This document shows positions 48,151-59,682 of a DNA stretch of 64,000 nt, in pieces. A program made the translations under genes and the position numbers. Under the pieces are notes generated by a model. It ran no database searches, had not been told where the DNA came from, and saw only the letters and a list, made by a program, of their open reading frames with translations. Position 1 is the first letter of the stretch; every line of letters begins with the position of its first letter. Where the stretch lies: the NCBI RefSeq assembly GCF_019578655.1, contig NC_063259.1:24415277-24479276 (forward strand), read 5' to 3'. The DNA is from Ricinus communis. Its lineage: Eukaryota > Streptophyta > Magnoliopsida > Malpighiales > Euphorbiaceae.

Positions 48151-51100
48151 GTGGGTTCGAAGAAGTTGATAGAACCCATCTTGTTGAGGAGCATTTGATG
48201 ACTTGTTTTGTCTAGGGCCTTGGTGAAAATGTCTGCCAATTGTTCGTGGCTTTGGACGAACGAAGTTGTGATGATTGAACTTTCTCCCTTATGAAGTGAC
48301 AGTGAATTTCAATATGTTTAGTCCTTTCGTGAAAGACTGGGTTCGATGCGATGTGTCTGGCTGCTTGATTATCACAGTACATCTCAATTGGACCTTTATG
48401 TTCTACCCCCATATCAACCAATACTTGATTTATCCAAATGAGTTCGCTAGCCATCGATGCCATGGTACGATACTCGGCTTTGGCATTGGACCTTGCGGTT
48501 ACTGATTGTTTATTGCTCTTCCACGTTGCTAGGTTTCCCCCTACAAATGTGTAGAATCCTGAAGTCGATTTCCTATCACAGCTCCCTGCCCAGTCTGCAT
48601 CAGAGAAACCAGTAATAGTGATAGCATTATTGTTATTTTTCATCCAGATACCTTGTCCTGGAGTACCTTTGAGATATCTTAGGATCCTATCAACCGCATC
48701 TAAACGAGGAGTACGGGGAGCATGCATAAATTGGCTAATCATACTCATAGCATAACTAATGTCAGGTCTGATGACGGTTAAATATATTAATTTTCTCACC
48801 AGGCGCTGGTAATGACCTATGTCACCTAAAGGATCATCATCCTCTAAGTTGAGTCTAGTTTTGGTCTCCATAGGCTTAGCTCCTATTTTTCATGTTTCTT
48901 TTAAGAGATCTAGAACATACTTTCTGTGAGACAGAAATAGCCCTTTATGAGATTTTGCTATTTCTATTCCGAGAAAGTAAGTTAATTTACCAAGATCCTT
49001 AATGTCAAATTCCTCTTTCAATTTTTGCTTTACTTTCTCAATTTCCTCATTACTGTTCCATGTTACAATAATGTCATCCACATAAATCAAGATAATGATC
49101 GTGTATGTGTGAGTGTGTTTAACGAACATGGATGAATCGGAGGTACATTTGCTGAAATCAATTTTTAATAAAAATGACTTAGCTTGGCATACGCTCTAGG
49201 AGATTACTTCAATTCGTAGATTGCCTTTTGTAACTTACATACCAGGGAGGAGTTAGAGGAAAATTTATGACCTGGAGGGAGAGACATGTATACCTCTTCT
49301 TCCAGAGATCATTGAAGAAATGCGTTCTTAACATTCATCTGAAATAATCTCCACCCTGAGTTAGTAGCAATAGATAGTAAAATACGAACAGTGCTCATTT
49401 TTGCTACCGGAGCAAAGGTTTCCTAGTAATCCACACTATAGGTCTGAGTAAAGCCTTTTGCTACCAGCCTAGCTTTATACCTCTCAATTGAACCATCATG
49501 CTTGTATTTGATTTTATACACCCATTTACAACCAACTGGTATTTTGTTTGGTGGTAGGGTGACAAGCTTCCAGGTTTCATTCTTCTCCAGGGCTTGGAAT
49601 TCTTCTTTCATGGCTTTACACCAATTAGGGTTGGTGTTAACATCATAGAAAGAAGTTGGCTCAGTGTGAGAAGAAAGAGTGTTGAGATATGCCCTATAAG
49701 AGTTCGAGACTGAATTATAATTGATAAAGCGATGGATAGGATACAATACCAAGTGGGACATATAGTCCTTTAGCTTAGCAAGAGGTCTAGATGGTTGAGA
49801 TGATCTCCGCAGGGCAATTGCTTCTTCTACTTGTGGTTCATTTTCTCCCCCTGAAGGAGTTGCCGCGGGAATAGGCCGATCTCCCCCTAAAGGAGTAGCC
49901 ACAGATGGGACCCCCAGAATCTCCACTTCGGCTGAGAAAGATGGATCAGATCTGTCAAAAAAGGAAAAGTTATCAGGAAATAAGGGAGACGAAGGGTGAG
50001 AAGCAGTGGGGAAGTAGGCTGAACTTTCATCAAAAAATACATCTCTGGAAATATAAGACTTGTGTATGGAGGGATATAGCACTTGTACCCCTTTTTTTCA
50101 GAGGAGTATCCTAGGAAAATAGTTTTAACAGAACTTTTGTCAAGTTTATGGGATCGTTTAATATGAACAAAAGCAATACAGCCAAAAACTCGAATGTGGC
50201 CCAATTCTACTTTTCGGCCTTTAAGGATTTCTAAAGGACTAGGTTTTTAAAAATGGGAGTAGGTAATTAGTTAATAAGGTAGGCAGCTGTGAGGAGGGCA
50301 TCCGACCAAAAAATATGAGGAACATTGTTTTGAAAAAGAAGTGATCTTGTAACTTCAAGAAGATGACAGTTTTTTCTTTCAGAAACGCCATTCTATTCAA
50401 GAGTATAAATACAGGGAGTTTGATGTAAAATGCCTTCTGTGGAAAAGAAATCAGAGAAGGTTTTATTAATATATTCAGTGCCATTGTCAGATCGGAAAAT
50501 TTTAATTTTGGCATTATATTGAGTTTGAATGAAATAAAAGAAATTCTGAAAACAAGAAAAAACTTTATTTTTGCCTTTTAGTAAGTATACCCAGGTGAGA
50601 CGGGAGAAATCATCAATAAATGTTACAAAATAACGAAAATGATTATAGGAAGTACAGGGGTCAGGTGCCCAAACATCAAAATAAATTAAATCAAACATCT
50701 TTGTTGAAATAGTGGAGGACATAGGAAACGGCAATCTGGTATGCTTTGAAAATTTGCAGGTGTCACAACAACCAGAGTTGATTTAAGACAAAATAATTGA
50801 TTTAAAATTTTATGGGCCGGATGCCCAAATCGCTTATGCATTAAGGTGCTGTCGTGGGAGGATTTAGTGGTTGCAAGGCACCGATTGGTATGATCAGTGA
50901 GGTAGTAGAGGCCGTTTTCAAAGTATCCCTCACCAATCGTCTTCCCTGTGGTGCGATCCTAAAATATTACAGTGGAAGGTGAGAAAATTACATTACAATT
51001 TAAAGTGCGAGTTATAGTGCCCACAGATAACAAATTAGATGTAAAATTAAGTAATAAAAGAATGTCATGTATGAGATTAGTATTATTAAGCAATTGTGAA

Positions 51101-52511
51101 GAGCCAAAACTAGAAATTTTGGCTCTATCTCCATTTGCAACGATCATATGTTGGGTATCCATAGGGATAAAATTATATAATTTTGTTTGGTCCCAAGTCA
51201 TGTGATCAGTCGCTCCGGAGTCAATAATCCATTTTGAAGATATTTGGGAATTATGATATACTAAACCTGTCCCATGGGACTGTTGGAGCTGTAAAATGGA
51301 CTGAAGCTGAGAGAGAATTTGGGAAATTTGGCAATTTTCTGTCGGACTGGATTCGGGTCAGGTTGGGCCATATTCGGGTCGGGCTTGTGGGTTGGCCCGA
51401 GACTCTAGGTTGGCCCATAAGCTGCAAATGGGCTGGGCCAAAGTGCTTGAATCTGGGCCAGCCCATAAGTTGTAGGTGGGCTGGGCTGAGGCGTTAGGGC
51501 TGGGTCGAGTGTAAGTAGCAGGGTCGGGTCGGGTTGAATTAAAGATGCCGACCTACACCCGCTTGCTAAATCCGACCCGCTGAACGCATCATAACCCTTA
51601 GGGTTAGATGTGTTCAACACTCCTAAGCCGCCATATCCCCCTTCTCTTCTTCGTTCATCTCGATTTCTCCTTTCTCTGTTTCTGCTTCGTTCCCCTCGAT
51701 TGAGCGTCGGCCAAAGGTGCGGATGAAGGTGCCAACAACGCTCATGGGAGTGACTCTACTTTTTACAATGGTCACATCTCTCGACGCTGTTAGGCGTCCC
51801 TCATACCCGAGCCGATTCTTGCGAGTGAGAAGCGAAAGCTCGGTTTTTTATTATGTGTTGGTTTGACATTGCTCCCATGGTAACACGCCTGGTCTCTTCT
51901 TGTTGAACGAGAGAGATGATCGCGTCAAGTTTAGGGAGTCTGCTGGACAGCAAAATTTGAGACCTAACGGCCTCGTAGCTTGAATCGAGCCCGCCTAGGT
52001 AAGTGAATACTAAATCCTGTTCTGCTCTTTTCCTTGCTTCTTCTAGGTCTGATGTAGGTGGGAGGTAGCTCTGTAGCTCCTCCACCTGGTTAATACCTCG
52101 ATCGCGTAACTTGCGCTGGACCGAGTTCTCTGTTTTATCTGTGCCAATTTCTGTTTTAAGTTGAATATATTAGCATAATTTTGCTCTTGACCATACAACT
52201 GTTTCAATTTCTCCTATATTGCCTGTGATGATGCCAGCAACATACATAGCCTGACAATCTGAAGCTCGATCGTGTTGGTCAGAAGGGACATGACCATATG
52301 GTCAGTCATCTGCTAATCTTCGATTGCCTCAATCTCTTTTTTTTGTTGGTTGATTGGGGTCGATTAGTTGTGGCTTTTTCCAGGTTCCTGTGATGAACCC
52401 TAATCTTTTTCTTCCACTGAGGCCAATATAAATTGCTCTCGACCATTCGAAATAGTTTTGGTTGCCTGTTAATATTATGTTGGTGAGTTTGGTAAGATCA
52501 TTTTGAGACAT
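48150..52511 (-). pseudogene. Copia gag-pol remnant
   Basis: Minus-strand coding remains in copia order. Gag runs from MSQNDLTKL at 52511 to about 51801, with a stop and frameshift. A proline-rich spacer follows (about 51250-51620), then protease-like sequence near 50959-51201. The integrase has a zinc-finger-like HxxFGH region (about 50850) and catalytic core blocks (FDVWAPDP, RSDNGTEY) at 50240-50734. RT starts WCKAMKEEF near 49620 and carries the YVDD catalytic motif near 49090; several stops fall between. RNase H is at 48212-48871 (SDADWAGS and YCDNQAA), followed by ADIFTKAL in a shifted frame. It is unlikely to make a working polyprotein. Confidence 0.9.
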
Positions 52512-52585
52512 GATGAGAATTGCGGTTGGTTGAGTTTTTGGTTGGGATTTTGATTGTTTGGGTAAGTGATGACAGGATCATTCCT

Positions 52586-52597
52586 GCTCTGATACCA
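52586..52597 (-). promoter_or_regulatory. Copia primer-binding site
   Basis: On the minus strand TGGTATCAGAGC directly follows the 5' LTR and is complementary to the 3' end of initiator tRNA-Met, the common plant copia primer. Confidence 0.9.
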
Positions 52598-52965
52598 TGA
52601 TGAATTTGAGCTTCTATTATCATTGATAAATTTATAGTAATTGTTAGTATTTTGAGATTACATGACAAATGAGAATCCTGTTATATACTAGTTTTTGAAT
52701 GCAACGGTCCTATTGTTATTTCTTGTTGCTTGTTGCACTCCAACGTTCAATTCTAGCTTAGGGGAAGGTAGAAGTAGCATTTTCTCTTAGGGGAGAGTAT
52801 TGCTCCTTTTTCCTGATAGGCCTGTGATGATCAGGAGTTCTGAGGCCATATTCAACAGTCAAAGACTGTTGGTCCTTACTAACAGTTTTTTACTGTTGAA
52901 CATTATTGCCATTGTCTGTGGTTGGTTTTGGTGTATCTTCAACAGGTATTGGGACTTCTCCAACA
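52598..52965 (-). repeat. Copia 5' LTR
   Basis: 368 bp partner of the LTR at 47774-48138. The right target duplication gtaac follows at 52966-52970. Confidence 0.93.
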
Positions 52966-53406
52966 GTAACATATGGACCCTATTGGGATCACGTTTTAGG
53001 ATATTTGAAGGCAAGGCAAGAATATCCTGAGAAAATATTGGTTTTGAAATATGAAGAAATGAAGAAAGATGCAACTTTTCACGTCAAGAAATTAGCAGAA
53101 TTCATGGGCTATTCTTTCACTTTAGAGGAGAAGGAAAATGGGGCTGTGCAGAAGATTGTGAACATGTGCAGCTTTGAGAATCTGAGCAATCTTGAAGTGA
53201 ACAAACATGGGCATAACGAAAACAAATCAATAGATATCGAAAATAACATATTCTTTAGAAAAGGTAAGGTACGAGATTGGAAAAGTTATTTAACACCTGA
53301 AATGGGTACTCGTTTGGATGAGATAATGAAGCTGAAATTGACAGGTCTTGGCTTGACTATGATGTCTCCTGATCTGGTCACAGGTGATGGATCTAGCTCG
53401 AGCTAA

Positions 53407-55690
53407 TCTTCATTTACTGTTCTGTTTCTTTTTGTTTTTCGATTGTGGAATAACAATATTTGTGGTCTGCTATCAGTAATTGCATTCCTTGCAGGAAGAA
53501 TTATTTTTCTGTACTGTGTTGTTGTTTTAAACTAAATTCCTGTTCTACATCGTTGAGATCCACTAATTGAATTACAGTATTACGCTTGCATTTTTCTTAT
53601 CCGACTGATTATATTTTACCAAGTGATTACAACTTTATTGACAATTCTTTTTATTTAATCTTTTTGTGCTACTGTATTGACATATATATGTCCTGTTTTT
53701 AGTTAGTTTTAACAGGAAAATTGTGTATCATTAGATTAAGTGCTATTGTAAAATTTTATTGTATATTTCTATATATTAGTTAATTAAATATAATAAACCA
53801 CATTCAGAAAATTATCATGTATATATTCAATTAAATAAAATAGTTTTAAATTATCATTAATTCATGTGATTGACATATTAATTAACCTTTTGCTAAAAAC
53901 TCATTCGATATTTGTTTTATCTGTGCTAATGATGGACTTTTGTATTAATACTTTCAATAAAAGAATTTTATAATTTGTAATATAGTACAAATTAACTTCT
54001 ATGAATCTTACACATATAAAATAATTATACAATATGATCTAAAGTATGATAACAAAATTGTAATATTAGTTGTAAGATTATTTTTATACTAAAGCTGAGT
54101 ATTGAAAAGTTATTTGATTATACAAAATAAATGTAATATTAAAAATATATGCACTAAATTAGTGTTAAGGCAATGGGCTTTTTTATTTAAAGTGTTCATT
54201 CAAGATTAAAATATTCTGACACAACGATCACTTCTAGTAATTTCTTTTTGCAAGTGCCTCATTGAAAAGACTTTATTAAAGAAAACTCGATGACATAAAA
54301 CTTTGGTAGAGAAAAAAGAGTGAAAAGAAAGAAAAAAAGAACGCTATTGCAAGCTCCTTAACAAAACTAATGTGATTGGCAATCTGCCGACAAAAGCTAA
54401 CCAAGGCAGGCAGGGCAGAGTTAACATCCTCAAGCCATACACACACTCTCTAAATCTAAACACAAACCTAAACTCGCAAGACTATGAGCCATATCATTGC
54501 AAGCACCTTTAATCTATTAAAATCCACTACAAATTTTAAAATAATAAATATAAAAATATATAAGTTCATCTTTGTCCGATTCTCCTACTTTTTTCAACCC
54601 TATAGAAAGTTGTCTTCTAATGGTGGCTGGTGGGAAAAGAAGAGACTGTTGGTCCTGGTGGTGGAGGCTCTCCAGAGATCGTGCTAAGCCATCTTGTTTT
54701 GCCGAATCTCATCACTGTTGATCAAAGTTCTAACCCCATCTGGCTATGGCTGGATCGATTATGGGACTTAGATATGTATAAATCTTGCTTTGTTCTCATA
54801 TTGCTAATCCTAAGGTGGGCATGGCTTAAGTCTAGACGGTACCATCTAAAGTGGATTACTCCAGCTGAAACCGCACTTGTCTCCTTTGTGCATACTGATT
54901 CTCGACCACAAACGGTAGTGGAGGAAGAGGCGGTTTTACGAGGGCGTCTTTGTATTTTTTTCTTTTATTATAGGCCTATAGGTTGTTTATTAGACAGACT
55001 GTGGACAAAAAGCTGTTTCTTTAGACTTGATGCCCTGTATTAAAATCCTCTGAGGATTAGGTTTCTAAGGTTGCCTAATAAAGACCCCTATAGATATCAT
55101 AAGGACGCGCATAGCTTACTCAAAAGGGTACCTTCCCTCGCAATGGACTCTCCAAGTGTCAAAGGAAGAAAGAGTAGGTAATTACATTATTTATTTATTT
55201 TCATATTCCATATTAATGATTATTTTTTAATAATTTATTTGGATTAAAAAAAATTAATAAAATTAATTATAAAAATAAATAAATTAGACTATTTTACTAA
55301 TTTAAAAATATCTAAAAATTTATTAAACTATTTTAATATAAAAATAAAATAAAAAAAATATTGCATTGGATATAAAAAAGTGATCAATTTTTTTATTTTA
55401 AAACGAAAATATTAGTATAGAATAAAAGAATTAATTGGTGAGACTTAAAATAAATAAGAAATTTTTATAACTAAACTAATAGGAGAGTAATACTAAATAT
55501 ATAAGTATTTTATACTTTGATATTGAATAATTGACACATGTTTCATCATTTAAATCTAATAAATATGTATCAATCATCTAAAGGTTTAATATATAAATGA
55601 AGAAATACACCAAGCCTAAATAAAGATTTTCTAATAAACAAAGCATAAATAGTGGACACCAATTTGAAAAGGATAAAGCAAGAGATAATA
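53407..55690. other. Spacer between SOT4 and SOT5
   Basis: AT-rich DNA partly mirroring 31.0-33.7 kb. It contains the LINE 3' end at 54240-54515 and a GC-richer segment at about 54600-55180 for which I see no counterpart in the left arm. A 137-codon frame lies at 54630-55043 but resembles no family I know. Confidence 0.45.
54240..54515 (-). mobile_element. LINE 3' end, mirror copy
   Basis: Minus-strand counterpart of 31540-31795. It starts with the GACNDMAHSLASLG translation typical of the end of LINE RNase H and ends in an A-rich tail near 54243-54251. Confidence 0.55.
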
Positions 55691-55867
55691 AAATATCAAC
55701 GGCGGATTTGGTTGTATAATTATTATTTTTTAAAATAATTGTACGATGTTTTTGTCATCAAATCTAAACATGGGCCAAGGCAAAATCTCCGAAATTGTTA
55801 TATATTGGCACAATGTTCATCCATTAATGTCAAATAGATTTCATAATTATTGAGTACAGCTTTCTTC

Positions 55868-56860
55868 ATGGAATCCTCTTTGCCTAATGATGGTTGTATT
55901 AACAAATACCAAGCGATAATCTCCAGTTTCCCAAAAGAAAAAGGTTGGGATACAAGGAATTACATGTACAAGTACCAAGGTTTTTGGTACTATGAATCAT
56001 TCGCGGAAGGAGTTATGTCCGCTCAGGAACACTTCAAGGCTCAAACCCAATGATATAATTGTAGCCAGTTGTCCAAAAACTGGCACAACATGGCTCAAGG
56101 CTCTTACTTTTGCGATTGTTACACGAGGTGTCTTTGATAATTCCACAAACCCTTTGCTCAAGAAGGTTCCACATGAATGTGTTCCATTCTTGGAACTTGA
56201 TCTTGCAAAAGATTCCAGCGATCGTGACTCAGGAATTCCACTTGTGGCTACACACGTTCCTTATATTTCTTTACCAAAAACAATTCTTGATTCTGGCTGT
56301 AAAATTGTTTACGTTTGCAGGGATCCAAAGGATGTATTTGTTTCTTTATGGTACTTTGTGGCCAAGCAGCTGATATCCAAGAATATTGAACCAATTCCTA
56401 AAGAAGATGCATTTGAGTTGTTCTGCAAAGGAACTGCGCATTGTGGACCCTATTGGGATCATGTGTTAGGATATTGGAAGGCAAGCGTAGAATATCCTGA
56501 CAAGGTGCTCTTCTTGAAATATGAAGAAATGAAGAAATACCCAAGTTTTTACGTCAAGAAATTAGCACAGTTCATGGGTATCCTTTTAGCTTGGAGGAAG
56601 AGGAAAAAGGGGTTATGCAAAAGGTTACAAACATATGTAGCTTTGAGAATCTGAGCAATCTTGAGGTGAATAAAAATGGCAGGCACAGAGAGAACACAAC
56701 ATTGGCGATTCCAAATCATGTATACTTCAGGAACGGCCAGGCAGGAGATTGGGTCAATCATTTAACACCAGAAATGGGAGCTCGCATCGACAGGATTTTT
56801 GAGCAGAAATTAAGCGGTTCAGGTTTGACATTAACGTCTCTTCCTGATCAAGATGCCTAG
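55868..56860 (+). pseudogene. Sulfotransferase pseudogene SOT5, two frameshifts
   Basis: Mirror copy of SOT1, near-identical by eye in coding sequence and flanks. From ATG 55868 it matches SOT1 to about 56043, where one extra A in a CAAACCC run shifts the frame into a TGA at 56051-56053. The second frame carries PKTGTTWLKAL, THVPY and CRDPKDVFVS. Near 56578 one base is missing in the FMG(Y) codons, which returns to the first frame through FRNGQAGDWVNHLTPEMG to the stop at 56858-56860. The +1 and -1 changes cancel in register, but the early stop truncates the product at about 61 codons. It is likely non-functional unless one indel is a sequencing error. Confidence 0.92.
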
Positions 56861-57085
56861 ATTACTCATATACAGAGACAAAATCACTCTGTATAGAAAA
56901 AGTCTTTTCCTATGCCAATAAGTTAGCGAATGTAGCCACTGGACTTTAGGTGCTTCACATTGTGTGAAACACCTGGTTTGTTTGTATTTGTTTTTGTTTT
57001 TCATTTTTTTTTCTCTTTTTGGGTTCCCCACTTCAATCTGTTCTTTGAAAATGTAATGCATAGTTGATGTCAGTGGAACAATTGG

Positions 57086-59100
57086 AATAATAAATCATCT
57101 ATATAATATATAAATAAAAATAATTAAATTTTTTCATGAAGCTCCGCTAGTTTTATAAAATCATATCATATGTTGTTTTTCAATGAAAATAATATATAAT
57201 ATATTTATAAAAATATTAATTATAATATTTATAAAAGTGTTAATTATAATATTTATTAAAAAAATTAGATGTAATGTTAGATGCTAATAATAAATATAAA
57301 TTTTTTTATGTATTTAAATATAAAACTATTATATTCTTAAAAATTAATTATAATAAGTATTATAATTGTTATAATTGTTACATATTAATAATAATTTTTA
57401 TCATTTTTATAATTAAATATATATATTTATATTTATATTTATATAAATAAATAAATATTAATAATAATAAAATAGTAAAAGAATAAAAATTTTAAATTTG
57501 AATAATAAAAAAAGCTAAAATAAATTTGTGACATGGTCCTTAATAATTATAAAAATATTTTAATTTATATGTATATGAAATTAAAAAGTAATAATAACAA
57601 ATAGCAAAAATTTTAATAATTTGATTTCTTTTAAATAATTATTATATGGAACTATGACAACTTGTTAGTACAATAAAATACTTAAAAAATTAAAGTTGAT
57701 AAATATATACTTTTCATATTTATTTATCTTATATATGATTGGCCTTACCTCACGCCCTTTCTTTGTGATTGGCCTTTGAGCCCGTCTAAATACTGAAAGT
57801 GGCTTTTTACCAATATACAGCAAATTGGATGTAAAATAGCCGAAAATAAAATTTTTTATCACCTAAATTTTTTATTTATATGATTTTTGCTTTTGAAACT
57901 ACACGCTACTATAGTATATTATTAGTATTATGTTTTTAATAAAATTATAATATTATTTTCATCATTTATTTCTATATATATTTTCATTATTATAAAAAAA
58001 ATTAAATGGCTATTATAAACATAAAATTATTATTTTTATTAGTGCTATTAACTAAATTTTTTAGTTTAATTTTAATCATATTTTTATATATTTTAAAATG
58101 TGTTTTTAGTATATTTTTATATCATAGATATATTTTTTAACATACACATTATCATGTTATTAAAATATATTATAAAAAATTCATAATATTATTTAATTTA
58201 TAAATATCAAATATAAAAATATAAAATAAAAGCAATAAATCTTTCTCATTTGATTGACTTGATAATAATAAAAATTAAAAAAATATCATTTTAGTATTTT
58301 TAATATTATTTTTCAATAAAATTTAAAAAAAATAATAAATTATAAAATAAAAATAATAAATCTATTTTATTTGACTAATTTTATAATAATATAAGTTAAA
58401 ATAATATATTTTGGTAACTTTAAATATATTTTTAATCTTTTTATTAGTTCTAAAATATATATATAACAAAAAAATTCTACCTCATTTAGTTTATTTCGTA
58501 AAAATATAAATTAAAATAATTTTATTTCGGTACTTCTTAGATATATTTTTAATATTATTTTTTAGCATAAATTTAGTAAAATAAATTGTATAAATAAAAA
58601 ATTAGAAAAATTAAAAAAAAAATTGTAAAAGCAATTTTTTAAAAAATGTGGCTAGAAAAAAGGAATATTGGAATTAGACGACATCTGGCGAAAGATTTAC
58701 TATTATACAATTGGAGGTGGGTTCCAACAATTTAGAAGTGAGGTAAAGGAGGTTGGTTCCGGTGAATTACAACAAGTGAGGCAAAATCATTTTGGAAGTG
58801 GATAGCAAAGAAAAGAATTTAATATTTAATTTATTCATTTTTATATTTTATACATACGAGAATTTAAAAGTACATTTGATATTTTCATAAAAACGAAAAA
58901 CAAATATAGTTTAACCTTTTTGTGTAGAAAGTTTCTATTTTAATATTAAAAAGAATTCTCGTTTTTTTTTTTTTTTTTTTAATTTAACGCTATTTTTCTT
59001 AAATTTTTTGAAGAGTATTTTCTTTTTTTCTTTTGTTTTTTCGTTTAATCTTTTCAAGTCCGAAACGAGAAAGGTATAAATAAAATAAACGAAATTTTCA
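57086..59100. other. AT-rich intergenic
   Basis: No gene or classified repeat recognised. There is a T-run at 58962-58980. Confidence 0.45.
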
Positions 59101-59109
59101 AGCCAAAGA

Positions 59110-59283
59110 GAAAGAAAAGTGAAGCAAGCAAGTAGCCAGAAATTCTTCTTCCCAAAAAAAAAAAAAAAAAAGTGCTTGACTTTCTATCAGAAGGTAAGAG
59201 ATAGCCACGTTGATTATTTATTTCACGCGTCTAGCAAAACCCTAAATCACATCATTAAATTCAAGGATTTTACGAGACTTCTG
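59110..59283 (+). other. Probable 5' UTR exon of the J-domain gene
   Basis: A good donor (CTTCTG|GTAAGT) at 59284 and a plausible acceptor TTTCAG at 59617-59622 suggest a 5' UTR intron before the ATG at 59683. The exon contains a short upstream open frame (start near 59119). Inferred from splice signals only. Confidence 0.45.
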
Positions 59284-59682
59284 GTAAGTTTCCCGTTCTC
59301 TTTATCTGTTTCATTTCAATTCGAATTCAATGTTAGTTTTGGTAGATAATTTAGTGATGATTTAGAAAAAATCCTTGTGGATGGTTTTAATTTTTATCTA
59401 ATTTTCAATCGTGTTTCTCATTTTAGCACTGATTGTATCGTTCATGTGTAACTTAGGTTGCAGAAATTATAACTTTTATCACTAGCAGAGCATATCAAGA
59501 TCATAAGTAGATGTTTAGTTCGGTGGATTGTTGTGGGAAGTTGGAGTGAATGTCTAATTATTCCAAGGACTGAGGCAGGATATCTGTCGAAAAAGATGGG
59601 GAAAGAAAAAAAATTGTATTTCAGGTTGTCATCGTAAAATGGAGAAAGTAAAAAAAAATATATATCTGTAGAAAAATTAAAG

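Larger units (their letters stand above)
47774..52965 (-). mobile_element. Ty1/copia LTR retrotransposon, degenerate, 5192 bp
   Basis: Complete element with two LTRs (47774-48138 and 52598-52965) starting TG and ending CA, a primer-binding site and a polypurine tract, reading on the minus strand. The internal order gag, protease, integrase, RT, RNase H is the copia order. The two LTRs differ by about 26 substitutions over some 365 positions (my hand count), mostly transitions, plus one 3 bp gap, so the insertion is not recent. Internal frames carry several stops and frameshifts, so it is not autonomous now. Confidence 0.95.
47133..53406 (+). pseudogene. Sulfotransferase pseudogene SOT4, split by copia element
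   Basis: Mirror copy of SOT2. From ATG 47133 the frame matches SOT2 to a TAG stop at 47595-47597, where SOT2 has the tyrosine codon TAC of THMPY. The match continues past it (WRDPKDVFVS is present) to 47773, where a Ty1/copia element interrupts the codon run after GFVT. The 3' half resumes at 52971 and runs to the stop at 53404-53406. In the C-terminal PAPS motif the first glycine of GDW is arginine (RKGKVRDWK). The PAPS loop keeps the SOT2-type FMKTGTVWLKAL. With a stop, a transposon and a damaged PAPS site it cannot make an active enzyme. Confidence 0.95.
46880..57085. repeat. Right arm of the large inverted duplication
   Basis: Mirror image of 29605-35195: SOT4 5' flank, SOT4 (mirror of SOT2), LINE 3' end, SOT5 promoter, SOT5 (mirror of SOT1) and its 3' flank. 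It is about 10.2 kb because of the 5.2 kb copia element and other insertions. Flank identity is high by eye, as in the stretch from 55690 to the SOT5 start against 31010 to the SOT1 start. Both genes in this arm are broken while both in the left arm are intact. Limits are approximate. Confidence 0.85.

Noticed and set aside
47934..52511. Copia open frames as host genes
   Set aside because: They lie between LTRs and follow the gag-protease-integrase-RT-RNase H order, with stops.
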